64,000 bases of DNA, from NCBI RefSeq assembly GCF_003075045.1, contig NZ_QCZD01000001.1:186001-250000 (forward strand), written 5' to 3'. Source of the DNA: Maribacter litoralis. GTDB lineage: Bacteria; Bacteroidota; Bacteroidia; Flavobacteriales; Flavobacteriaceae. This document shows, in pieces, positions 49,623-57,329 of the stretch; within the stretch, counting starts at the first letter, position 1, and each line of letters begins with the position of its first letter. A model generated the notes under the pieces. The model ran no database searches, was not told the origin of the DNA, and was given only the letters and a program-made list of their open reading frames with translations. Both the position numbers and the translations under genes were made by a program.

Positions 49623-50249
49623 TTAAGCTGCTTGAGTTTTATTCTTTCTTCGGCTCATAATTTTTTCTTTTACTGACGGAAATCTGATTATGAAACCAAT
49701 ACCCACTATTACCGCATAAATAATCCATGTTTTTTCTAAAATGGCTACGTGTAAAAGGCTAAGTATGATCGCTGCATATGCCCAACTTTGAAGCTTTTTC
49801 CATGTCCGTTTTAATTTTTTCATCCACTTTCTATTGGAAGTGAACAATAACGGAATCAATATTAATACGGCTATGAAACCGGCTACATAATTGAATTGGG
49901 TAAAGGTTTCTGAAAAACCTTCTGCCCAGATAAATATGACAAAATGTAACAAACTCCATACTGCCGTAGCAATACCCATAGCTTGTCTTACAAATAGATT
50001 ATTAACACCAAATAGGATAAAGAAAGGGGTACAGGTCAACACAGCTGTCATCCATCTTATTGAAAATTCACCTGTGATATGATATAACATTTCTAAAGTT
50101 GACATGCCTTCTTTACCACCATTTTCAGCTAAAGTCAAAACAAAACCATTAGAAGTATCTATTTTAAACATATTGCTTAAAATAAACATTGGCAATATTG
50201 CAAGAATGGTTACAATGATCCAGCCATAATTCTTTTTTAAAAATGTCAT
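49623..50249 (-). CDS. MsrQ/ferric-reductase-like haem membrane protein
   Basis: The protein has 208 residues. Six hydrophobic helices. His residues suitable for haem appear in AVWSLLHFVIFIWAEGF and ILSLLHVAILEKTWI, the latter preceded by WMKKLKRTWKKLQSWAYAA; this W-K-x-L-x-x-W..LH pattern is that of the MsrQ/YedZ and ferric-reductase-like (FRD) domain. The usual MsrP partner is not adjacent. It is co-directional with a zinc-ribbon peptide (1 base away) and a methyltransferase. It probably carries electrons across the inner membrane. Confidence 0.75.
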   Translation of the reverse strand: MTFLKKNYGWIIVTILAILPMFILSNMFKIDTSNGFVLTLAENGGKEGMSTLEMLYHITGEFSIRWMTAVLTCTPFFILFGVNNLFVRQAMGIATAVWSLLHFVIFIWAEGFSETFTQFNYVAGFIAVLILIPLLFTSNRKWMKKLKRTWKKLQSWAYAAIILSLLHVAILEKTWIIYAVIVGIGFIIRFPSVKEKIMSRRKNKTQAA

Positions 50250-50250
50250 A

Positions 50251-50448
50251 TTATAATTTGGCTTTTAATTCGTTCAATTCTTTTTCCAAAGCTTCTGCTT
50301 TATCCTTAAATTTTTGCATTGCCTTTTTCATTTGACCAATTTTTTTGAATGCCTCATCATCTTGTACTGCGGTGTACGTTGTTACACCATCTTTTTCCTT
50401 GAATTTCGACTTGCTGCCACATGTTGGGCAAATTTTTATATCACTCAT
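50251..50448 (-). CDS. Small zinc-ribbon and coiled-coil protein
   Basis: The protein has 65 residues. ICPTCGSKSKF supplies one Cys-x2-Cys knuckle only, so metal binding would need a dimer. The rest (about 30-65) is a charged helix with heptad-like spacing (MKKAMQKFKDKAEALEKELN). Function unknown. It overlaps the methyltransferase gene by 8 bases and is one base from the MsrQ-like gene, so it belongs to a three-gene transcript. Confidence 0.65.
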   Translation of the reverse strand: MSDIKICPTCGSKSKFKEKDGVTTYTAVQDDEAFKKIGQMKKAMQKFKDKAEALEKELNELKAKL

Positions 50449-51073
50449 ACAATTTAGATTTAATTATTACCACTTTACCGTCATACTTTGGTGTTAAATG
50501 GTATTTGTTTTTTTGTTGTATCGCTTTTAAAAATCGTTTTGTATCGTGCATTTCTGCATTATCCACGTATACTATTGTTTTACTATGAAAATTAGGTTCT
50601 AGCATCTGAAAAAGGGACAAGTATAGATCTTTCCATCCATCAAGAAATAATAAATCTATAGGTTCTGAATACCCTTTTAATGTATTTATAGCATCGCCAA
50701 TTCTCATTTCTATTAGGTGATCAACACCTGCATTTTTAAAATTCTCAATGGCTTTTTTTGCTTTGGAATCTATGAGTTCGGTTGTAACAATACTGCCATT
50801 TGTTTCTAGAATTCCCTCGGCTAAATACAAGGTAGATATACCGAATGAAGAACCAAATTCAACCACATTTTTCACTCCATTTTCTTTAATGAGCTGTACT
50901 ACATCTTCCCCTTGCTTTTTTGAGATTGCCAGATAGGTATCCTTAAAATGTATTGGTTGAATAGGACCTAGAATGCTTTTCCCCAAAGCCTTCATTATTC
51001 TTATCTCATCAAATTTGGCATCTTCGAACAAATCTGCCAATGTAGATTCTATTTGTTGGTGTGCTGCAATCAT
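50441..51073 (-). CDS. O-methyltransferase-like class I SAM-dependent enzyme
   Basis: About 210 residues from ATG 51073 (M-I-A-A-H-Q-Q-I-E-S); the longer frame (51100) is refused because it runs through a hairpin (51090-51123). SAM-binding marks of the COMT-like group: VVEFGSSFGISTLYLAEGI, IVTTELIDSKAKKAIENF, MRIGDAINTLKG and IDLLFLDGWKDLY (metal-ligand Asp region), then VYVDNAEMHDTKRFL. The substrate is unknown, probably a small phenolic or similar molecule. Confidence 0.8.
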   Translation of the reverse strand: MIAAHQQIESTLADLFEDAKFDEIRIMKALGKSILGPIQPIHFKDTYLAISKKQGEDVVQLIKENGVKNVVEFGSSFGISTLYLAEGILETNGSIVTTELIDSKAKKAIENFKNAGVDHLIEMRIGDAINTLKGYSEPIDLLFLDGWKDLYLSLFQMLEPNFHSKTIVYVDNAEMHDTKRFLKAIQQKNKYHLTPKYDGKVVIIKSKLYE

Positions 51074-51089
51074 AATATTTGAACCTTTT

Positions 51090-51123
51090 AAAAGGAACAA
51101 CCGTGTTAACGGCTATTCCTTTT
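51090..51123 (-). terminator. Hairpin between the four-domain lipoprotein gene and the methyltransferase gene
   Basis: AAAAGGAA (51090-51097) pairs with TTCCTTTT (51116-51123), and ACCGT with ACGG(C) inside it. It lies about 120 bases beyond the stop of the gene at 51246-52709 and just upstream of ATG 51073, so it may end the first transcript. Its T run is short. Confidence 0.45.
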
Positions 51124-51245
51124 CAATTAATTTTATTGGCACCGCCAAAGGGTATAATACCCCGTTGCTTGCCTCGAATTTAAAAGTTTGTTTCCTTTGA
51201 ATGCCTCATGGGCTTGCCCTTAGGGGTTTTACGCTCTAAAGCGGA

Positions 51246-52709
51246 TCAGAATTTTCCGTTCTCGTTTTTCCATTCGGATTTTGCAGGTATCGTAGCGATA
51301 ACATCCCAATGTTCTACTATTAAACCATCTTCTAATCTAAACAAATCATAGTAAGCGGTATGGTCACCCTTACCAAATTTGCCTTCACTAACACTTAGTA
51401 CAAAGTTACCTTGACCCAAAACCATATGTAGTTCATCATACTGCATTACCAATCCGTTTTCTGCAAAATATTTCATAGCCGCCCCAAAACCATCTAAGCC
51501 ATCTGCTACTGCGGGATTATGTTGAATGTATGTTGTTGGGTTAATGTAATTGGCTACTTTATCCATTTCATGATTTAAAAGCACATTTTCTATAAAACCT
51601 CTAACTACGGCTTTATTCGCTTCTGTTTTATCTAGATCAGCCAAAGTTGTTGCACCGTCAAATTGAGTTCTTCCACTTGGGTTTGGCTTTTGAATAGGCA
51701 ATAGGTTGTCCCAGTGCTCAACAATTAATCCGTCTTCGAATCGGAAAATATCAAATCCTGCTTTTGGTCCGAAGAAATCATATTCAGTGTGCGTAAACAC
51801 ATAATCCCCATCTTGAAAGGCACGTAAAACGTTTGCTTTAAATCCGCCTTCCGGGGCATGTTGCATTACTTCTCCAAAACCTTGTAAGCCATCTGCCACA
51901 CCTAAGTTGTGCTGAATATACTTATTGGGATTAATGTAAGAAATAGGTGTTTGGTCACCTGAATTGAAGCTGTTCAATAAAGCTACTACTTTATCTTTAT
52001 TCGATAATGCAACATTCTTCAAAGAAGAAAGCGATTGAAATCGGATCAAATCTATGGTCGACTGATCCATCATCCCCATAAATTCTTTAGCTACCGCAGC
52101 ATTCATAAAATCATTGATTACTGCATCTGAATGCGCTTTTGTGTCCCAATACGCAACAGCAACTTGTTCTCCGGCTTCATTGATTCCAGTAATTCGTTGT
52201 AAAAATCCGATTTGTTTTTCGCTGAATTCCGGTCCAACTCTATCATTTACTGCATTAAAAGCTTCAACATGGGTACCTTCCTTTAATTCAAAGGTCATTA
52301 CTTCTGTAAATGTGCTATTGGTTGCCGTTAATTCATCGGTTGTTGTAAAACGAGACATTTTCATTGTGGACCCATCGATCATGCCCGCATAGTTGGCAAC
52401 AGATTCATCTGACATAAATTTATTCATAGAGGCTTCGGCATCGGCAAGTGATTTCCAATATACCAATACCACATATCTTCCTTGCTCGTCAACACCACTT
52501 TGACGTCTAATAAAACCAGGCTGCTTACTTGTAAAAGTTTCTTCTATTTCAGCATCAAGTTCATTAAACTCCAATTCACTTACGGTTGTTTTGATATTGA
52601 AACTGGTGACCTCTAAAACAGTCTCAACTTTTTTTTCTGGGCTGTTACAGCTGGCGATTGCCATTGCAAACAGACTAATTGCAAATAATTTTGATTTCAT
52701 AATTTTCAT
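51246..52709 (-). CDS. Lipoprotein with two ABM-like and two SnoaL/NTF2-like domains
   Basis: The protein has 487 residues. MKIMKSKLFAISLFAMAIASC ends in a lipobox Cys (near 21). Order: ABM (antibiotic-biosynthesis-monooxygenase-like) domain 1 (about 32-120, PGFIRRQSGVDEQGRYVVLV), ABM domain 2 (about 135-225, IGFLQRITGINEAGEQVAVA), SnoaL-like domain 1 (about 235-345, YINPNKYIQHNLGVADGLQ), SnoaL-like domain 2 (about 365-485, YINPTTYIQHNPAVADGLD). Each pair is a clear internal duplication. Both domain types have the same dimeric ferredoxin or cone fold and bind small hydrophobic molecules; enzymatic activity is not certain. It has its own promoter and operator-like repeat upstream, downstream of an AraC gene. 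Confidence 0.8.
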   Translation of the reverse strand: MKIMKSKLFAISLFAMAIASCNSPEKKVETVLEVTSFNIKTTVSELEFNELDAEIEETFTSKQPGFIRRQSGVDEQGRYVVLVYWKSLADAEASMNKFMSDESVANYAGMIDGSTMKMSRFTTTDELTATNSTFTEVMTFELKEGTHVEAFNAVNDRVGPEFSEKQIGFLQRITGINEAGEQVAVAYWDTKAHSDAVINDFMNAAVAKEFMGMMDQSTIDLIRFQSLSSLKNVALSNKDKVVALLNSFNSGDQTPISYINPNKYIQHNLGVADGLQGFGEVMQHAPEGGFKANVLRAFQDGDYVFTHTEYDFFGPKAGFDIFRFEDGLIVEHWDNLLPIQKPNPSGRTQFDGATTLADLDKTEANKAVVRGFIENVLLNHEMDKVANYINPTTYIQHNPAVADGLDGFGAAMKYFAENGLVMQYDELHMVLGQGNFVLSVSEGKFGKGDHTAYYDLFRLEDGLIVEHWDVIATIPAKSEWKNENGKF

Positions 52710-52740
52710 TTTAGTTGATTTTAAGTGTAATTCTACACTG

Positions 52741-52769
52741 CAAAACTAAAATGGGAATGACTGTATTCC
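52741..52769 (-). promoter_or_regulatory. Promoter with an inverted repeat upstream of the ABM/SnoaL lipoprotein gene
   Basis: On the minus strand the -7 element TAGTTTTG (52748-52741) fits TAnnTTTG. Five bases upstream lies GGAAT-6-ATTCC (52754-52769), placed between the -7 and -33 positions where a regulator would block or aid polymerase. The neighbouring AraC gene is the obvious candidate to bind it. Confidence 0.5.
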
Positions 52770-52807
52770 GTTATCAATGTGAGACTAAGAATGGTAAATG
52801 TGAGTAA

Positions 52808-53671
52808 TTATACCGAACTGGTTCTGAATACCTTAGGGGAAACACCAACATTTTTTTTGAAAAATTTGGTGAAATTTGTCAGCTCGTCAAAGCCAATTTC
52901 ATACGCTATCTCTTTAAAACCATTATCTGTACTGACAATAGATCTTTTAGCCTCAAGAATTACATAGCCGTCTATAAAGGTTTTAGCCGTACCCAATGTA
53001 AACTCCTTAACCACTTCATTTAAGTGTTTGGTACTTATGGTAAGCATTTCGGCATAGTCTTTCACATTTCTTGTAGTAGCATAATTTTGCTCTACTAAAT
53101 TTTTAAATGCTATAAAAACCGTATAGTTCTTAACATTATTTTGAGGTGATTGCTGATTATATTCCCGTTCAAGTCTCAGTAAATAGAGATTGATCAAAGA
53201 GGCTACTATATTGTTTCTTGCAAAGGTGTTTGAATTTGTAAGTTCTGCATTCAATTCTTGCAAAAAAGAATGGTTGAGCTCCTCGTTTTGCGAAATAGGG
53301 GACGTAACGTGATAATTATATAGATGCGAAATCATATTGATCGAGGATTTTGAGAAGTGGTTCATGACAAAATCTTCTGTAAACAACACCAAAAATCCTT
53401 TGTAAGCAGCATTTTTTTGAAAGGCATGAACCTGACCTTTTGCCAATTTTAGTACCGAACCTTTTTTTATGGAATAATCCTTTAAATCTACTTGATGCGT
53501 ACCCTTACCCTCTGTAACGATCAGTAAGGCAAAAAAATGAATTCTATGCGGTTGGGTAGGGTTGTGGTCTGCTATTTCAGGTATTCTTGCAAAAAACTGT
53601 TTTAAGTTCAAACATTCGAAACTATACTTGTTTTGGGCATCTTGAAATGATATGTCGGGTATGTTTTTCAA
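52808..53671 (-). CDS. AraC-family transcriptional regulator
   Basis: The protein has 287 residues from a TTG start; no in-frame ATG lies upstream before the preceding gene. The N-terminal cupin-like part (about 1-165; QPHRIHFFALLIVTEGKGTH; KKGSVLKLAKGQVHAFQ) is the ligand domain. The C-terminal HTH pair spans about 190-287: DYAEMLTISTKHLNEVVKEF and IAYEIGFDELTNFTKFFKKN, ending VGVSPKVFR. It follows the DUF2911 gene by 17 bases in the same direction and precedes the four-domain lipoprotein gene, whose promoter carries a candidate site. Confidence 0.9.
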   Translation of the reverse strand: MKNIPDISFQDAQNKYSFECLNLKQFFARIPEIADHNPTQPHRIHFFALLIVTEGKGTHQVDLKDYSIKKGSVLKLAKGQVHAFQKNAAYKGFLVLFTEDFVMNHFSKSSINMISHLYNYHVTSPISQNEELNHSFLQELNAELTNSNTFARNNIVASLINLYLLRLEREYNQQSPQNNVKNYTVFIAFKNLVEQNYATTRNVKDYAEMLTISTKHLNEVVKEFTLGTAKTFIDGYVILEAKRSIVSTDNGFKEIAYEIGFDELTNFTKFFKKNVGVSPKVFRTSSV

Positions 53672-53688
53672 AAATAATATGCTTGATT

Positions 53689-54261
53689 TTAATAGCTGAT
53701 GGGTATCTCAACCCGGTTCATATCCCAAGCAATATACATTAAGGCTATTCCGTTTTCTGAGTCTTCAAATTGTATAGAAAACTCTTCTACCGGATTACTA
53801 TTATGTAGCACATGTGCGTTAATGCGTAAAACATCATTTTTTTCATCATAGCTATAATGTCCCCATTGATCAACTGCCTTGTTGAAAATTATGGTCCATA
53901 CCTCTTCTGTGGGTATGGCGTACATGGTATACGTGCCTTCTCGAAGTAATTTACCATCTATTCGCACATCTTTGTAGACTTTTATTTCTGTAGCTTCATT
54001 GGCTCCTAATCGCCATAATTCATTGTATTTGACCATGCCGCCAAAAACTTGTCGACCTTTTTTCTGAGGTCTGCTATAATCGACTTTAAGTATGGGAGAA
54101 TCGGGTAAGTTTCTTTCTGGGGCGAACTTTATGTCGTGAGCAAAATGGTCTGGTAAATAGGCTCTGTCTAGCGGACTCTTATCCAAACCTCTAAAATCTT
54201 GCGCCAAGCTTACAGTGGTGAACAGACCAATGCAAAAAGAAAACAGTATCATTTTTTTCAT
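53689..54261 (-). CDS. DUF2911 secreted protein
   Basis: The protein has 190 residues. Signal peptide MKKMILFSFCIGLFTTVSLA with cleavage before QDF. Family pattern: VDYSRPQKKGRQVFGGMVKY, WRLGANEATEIKVYKDVRID, GTYTMYAIPTEEVWTIIFNK and WGHYSYDEKNDVLRINAHV. Function unknown in all members I know. First gene of a probable pair with the AraC regulator. Confidence 0.9.
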   Translation of the reverse strand: MKKMILFSFCIGLFTTVSLAQDFRGLDKSPLDRAYLPDHFAHDIKFAPERNLPDSPILKVDYSRPQKKGRQVFGGMVKYNELWRLGANEATEIKVYKDVRIDGKLLREGTYTMYAIPTEEVWTIIFNKAVDQWGHYSYDEKNDVLRINAHVLHNSNPVEEFSIQFEDSENGIALMYIAWDMNRVEIPISY

Positions 54262-54356
54262 ATTAGAGGCATTAAAATAGGTGTCTTAGTTTGTTCTTAA
54301 ATTTAACGATTATATAAATGCAAACACTTTATGTGCGATTTCTACAATGTATTTAC

Positions 54357-55118
54357 CTATAACATTAACCCTCCGGTTGCTTCAATTCGCTGACCATTGA
54401 TCCAACCTGCATCTTCTGTACATAAAAAAGCTACAATTCCGCCTATATCCTCTGGTTCGCCAACGCGACCTAAAGCTGTATTACTGCTTATCTTTTGACG
54501 TCTTTCTTCATTGTCTTTATTGGCACCACCACCAAAATCGGTACCTACAGCACCAGGTGCTACCACATTTGCTCTTATTTTTTTGGAACTTAATTCTTTT
54601 GCTATAAACTTTGTTAATACATCAATACCACCTTTCATACTTGCATATGCAGATGAACCAGGTATGGTTACCCGTACCAGACCAGAAGATATATTAATGA
54701 TTCCGCCACCATCGTTCAATTGTTCAACTGCATGCTGCGTAAAAAAATAAACACCTTTTAAATGAATGTTCATCATAGCATCAAAGTCAGCTTCTGTAGT
54801 TTCTAAAAAAGGCTTGTAAATTCCTGTTCCCGCATTATTTATCAAATAGTCAAATTTTGCCGAGCGATAATTTTCATTCAAATACATGCTAATTCTCTTA
54901 AAGAAACTAGAGAAATTAGAGGTATCACTTGTATCTAATTGGAACGCCATTGCTTTTTGTCCTAATTTTTCAATCTCCTTTACAACATCATTAGCAGCTT
55001 CTTTTTTAGAATGATATGTGATGATTACATCCAATCCTTTTTCGGCGATTTTTAAAGCTATATTCTTTCCTATTCCACGGCTACCGCCTGTTACCAATAC
55101 TATTTTAGTTGTCGACAT
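54357..55118 (-). CDS. Short-chain dehydrogenase/reductase
   Basis: The protein has 253 residues, classical SDR: TGGSRGIGKNIALKI (cofactor loop), LDTSDTSN, LINNAGTG, the catalytic Ser in INISSGLV and Y-x3-K in SAYASMKGGIDVL, then VAPGAVGTDFGG and the C-terminal GWINGQRIEATGGLML. FabG-like, but the substrate cannot be told from sequence and it may not be a fatty-acid enzyme. Monocistronic. Confidence 0.92.
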   Translation of the reverse strand: MSTTKIVLVTGGSRGIGKNIALKIAEKGLDVIITYHSKKEAANDVVKEIEKLGQKAMAFQLDTSDTSNFSSFFKRISMYLNENYRSAKFDYLINNAGTGIYKPFLETTEADFDAMMNIHLKGVYFFTQHAVEQLNDGGGIINISSGLVRVTIPGSSAYASMKGGIDVLTKFIAKELSSKKIRANVVAPGAVGTDFGGGANKDNEERRQKISSNTALGRVGEPEDIGGIVAFLCTEDAGWINGQRIEATGGLML

Positions 55119-55226
55119 AATTTTTGTTGTTTGTAATTCTTTTGAGCTTTTGCCTTACTCTAAGGTATTGAAATCAACACCGATTAAAAGCTTAGCTACG
55201 TTATATTAACATTAAGGTTATATTCA

Positions 55227-55955
55227 TTATGTTTTTGGATCGCGTCTAAACAATTGGATCAAATCAAAGACAAGAACACAGAAAACTACCCAAATAAATC
55301 CGGCAATAAATCCACCGGCAATGTCCGATGGAAAATGTACACCTAAGTAAATACGGCTAATACCTATACTTAATATGAGAACCGCCAATAACAGCACCAA
55401 CAAGTATTTAAAGACCTTCTGAATTTTAAATTTTAGCACTAAAAAAATAAGAAAACCGTAAAATGCCATGGCACTCATGGCATGTCCGCTGGGATAACTT
55501 AAGGTCTCTACTGATACTAAATGTTCAATTCCCGGTCTTGCGCGATCAATGAATCTTTTTAACATCATGTTCGAAATGGTTGCCAAAGCTAGCACCAAAG
55601 TTGCTTGAACAACATATTTCCAACGTTTAAAAACCAATAAGGAAATCAACAGGAAAATGGTCAACACTATCAAATAACCATAAGTGTCACCTACATTGGT
55701 CATAAACTTAAAATATGCCGTTAATGTTGGTGTTCGATGAGAAATAACATAATCTGTAATAGCGGTATCATAATTGGCGAGCATTTCGGTTTTTAGCGTA
55801 TCCGTTAGTTCAACAAATAAGTTTATACCGCCAACCACTATAACAAGCGCAATAATTACCGTAATAACATAGGGTAAGGTAGTATTGTATTGGTTAAGCT
55901 TGTTCTCAAGGAATTGCCTGAGAGATTTTATAAATGCAAATAGTGATTGTTTCAT
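55227..55955 (-). CDS. PAP2-family membrane phosphatase
   Basis: The protein has 242 residues with six hydrophobic helices. The three motifs of the PAP2 superfamily are present: K-x6-R-P (LKRFIDRARPG), P-S-G-H (SYPSGHAMS) and S-R-x5-H-x3-D (GISRIYLGVHFPSDIAGG). Catalysis with periplasmic active site on lipid phosphates or undecaprenyl diphosphate is likely. Divergent from menB. Confidence 0.92.
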   Translation of the reverse strand: MKQSLFAFIKSLRQFLENKLNQYNTTLPYVITVIIALVIVVGGINLFVELTDTLKTEMLANYDTAITDYVISHRTPTLTAYFKFMTNVGDTYGYLIVLTIFLLISLLVFKRWKYVVQATLVLALATISNMMLKRFIDRARPGIEHLVSVETLSYPSGHAMSAMAFYGFLIFLVLKFKIQKVFKYLLVLLLAVLILSIGISRIYLGVHFPSDIAGGFIAGFIWVVFCVLVFDLIQLFRRDPKT

Positions 55956-56139
55956 GAACTAGAATCTTAATTTAAGGGTAAACATAATAGTTATTGGACA
56001 AAACTAGTGTTTCAAACAAATTGATATCTAACTCGATTGAGTTAACCTCTTGAATTTATGTAGAGCTTGGTTGCATTCAAATTTGGACGAGTATACTTTG
56101 AACCCTTATCTTTATGCGATAATAGAATTGTTAGAAAAT

Positions 56140-56982
56140 ATGAAATCACCCAATTGGAAAACTGCCATAGAATTTGATGATATAACTTATAAAAAGTGTG
56201 AAGGAGTGGCACGTATCGCATTTAATAGACCTAATGTTCGTAATGCCTTTAGACCACATACCACTAGCGAGTTGATCAAAGCTTTTTATGATGCGCAAGA
56301 AGATACTTCTATAGGTGTTGTTTTGCTTTCTGCGGAAGGACCATCTACAAAAGACGGTATATGGTCATTCTGTTCCGGTGGTGATCAAAAGGCTAGGGGA
56401 GAGAAAGGTTATGTAGGGCAAGATGGGCAGCATAGACTGAATATTCTGGAGGTACAACGAATGATACGTTTTATGCCGAAAGTGGTTATTTGCGTGGTAC
56501 CGGGTTGGGCCGTTGGTGGCGGACACAGTTTGCACGTGGTCTGTGATATGACTTTAGCCAGTAAGGAACACGCTATCTTTAAACAAACCGATGCCGATGT
56601 AACTAGTTTTGATGGTGGGTACGGTTCTGCATATTTAGCAAAAATGGTGGGACAGAAAAAGGCTCGTGAAATATTCTTCTTAGGAAGAAACTATTCTGCG
56701 CAAGATGCTTTTGAAATGGGTATGGTAAATGCCGTAATTCCGCATGAGGAGTTAGAAGATACTGCTTTTCAATGGGCACAAGAAGTATTGGAAAAATCAC
56801 CAACTTCTATAAAAATGCTGAAGTTCTCAATGAACTTAACCGATGATGGAATGGTGGGTCAGCAAGTTTTTGCCGGTGAAGCCACAAGACTAGCCTATAT
56901 GACAGAAGAAGCAAAAGAAGGAAGAAACGCATTTTTGGAAAAGCGAAAACCTAATTTTGGAAAGGATAATTGGCTACCGTAA
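56140..56982 (+). CDS. menB: 1,4-dihydroxy-2-naphthoyl-CoA synthase
   Basis: About 280 residues from ATG 56140 (M-K-S-P-N-W-K-T-A), the normal MenB length; the frame is open from 56050 but the extra 30 residues match no MenB start. It closes the second ring in menaquinone synthesis. Crotonase-fold marks: GVARIAFNRPNVRNAFRPHT, SFCSGGDQKARGEKGYVG, VVPGWAVGGGHSLHVVCDMT, KQTDADVTSFDGGYGSAYLA and LKFSMNLTDDGMVGQQVFAG. It stands alone here; other men genes are not present. Confidence 0.95.
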   Translation: MKSPNWKTAIEFDDITYKKCEGVARIAFNRPNVRNAFRPHTTSELIKAFYDAQEDTSIGVVLLSAEGPSTKDGIWSFCSGGDQKARGEKGYVGQDGQHRLNILEVQRMIRFMPKVVICVVPGWAVGGGHSLHVVCDMTLASKEHAIFKQTDADVTSFDGGYGSAYLAKMVGQKKAREIFFLGRNYSAQDAFEMGMVNAVIPHEELEDTAFQWAQEVLEKSPTSIKMLKFSMNLTDDGMVGQQVFAGEATRLAYMTEEAKEGRNAFLEKRKPNFGKDNWLP

Positions 56983-57033
56983 GTTGGTTGTTCGTTGTTC
57001 GTTGATGGTTGATGGTTGATGCAACGAAAAAAG

Positions 57034-57060
57034 TCTATTCTCTATTTTCTAACTTCTTAC
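57034..57060. repeat. CTCTATTTTCT tract, partner of 28370-28396
   Basis: 24 of 27 bases identical to 28370-28396, and in both places preceded by a TTGGTTG simple repeat and followed by an ACTG-rich tract. Confidence 0.6.
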
Positions 57061-57124
57061 TGAAAACTGATACTGCCAACTGATACTAACAACTGAACAC
57101 TAAAAACAAAAACCACCCTAAACT

Positions 57125-57159
57125 AAAAAGAGTCCGATCAATGAAGATCAGACTCTTTT
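57125..57159 (+). terminator. Terminator after menB
   Basis: AAAAGAGTCCGATC (57126-57139) pairs with GATCAGACTCTTTT (57146-57159) with one mismatch, around the loop AATGAA. A T run is part of the right arm. About 145 bases beyond the menB stop. Confidence 0.8.
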
Positions 57160-57329
57160 ACGAGAACACTATATGAAAATGAAAAAATTTTATTTCGTTT
57201 TTAACAACAGTGTAAATGTATAGAGGATCTCTAGTTTTTAGAAACTATTGTTGTCACGTTAGCGCTTTCTGTTGTGAGTTTCTTAAGATTTGTGGTTTTA
57301 CCCCACGAGTGCTCTTAACTTTACATCCT

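Larger units (their letters stand above)
56983..57329. other. Repeat-containing intergenic stretch
   Basis: No gene seen. From 56983: a TTGGTTG/TTGATGG simple repeat (56983-57020), CTATTCTCTATTTTCT tract (57034-57060, 24 of 27 bases as at 28370-28396), an ACTGATACTGCCAACTG-type tract (57061-57110), a terminator (57125-57159), then about 170 AT-rich bases. Confidence 0.7.

Noticed and set aside
51074-51100. N-terminal extension of the methyltransferase to 51100
   Set aside because: The extra codons run through a hairpin and the internal Met gives the normal family start.
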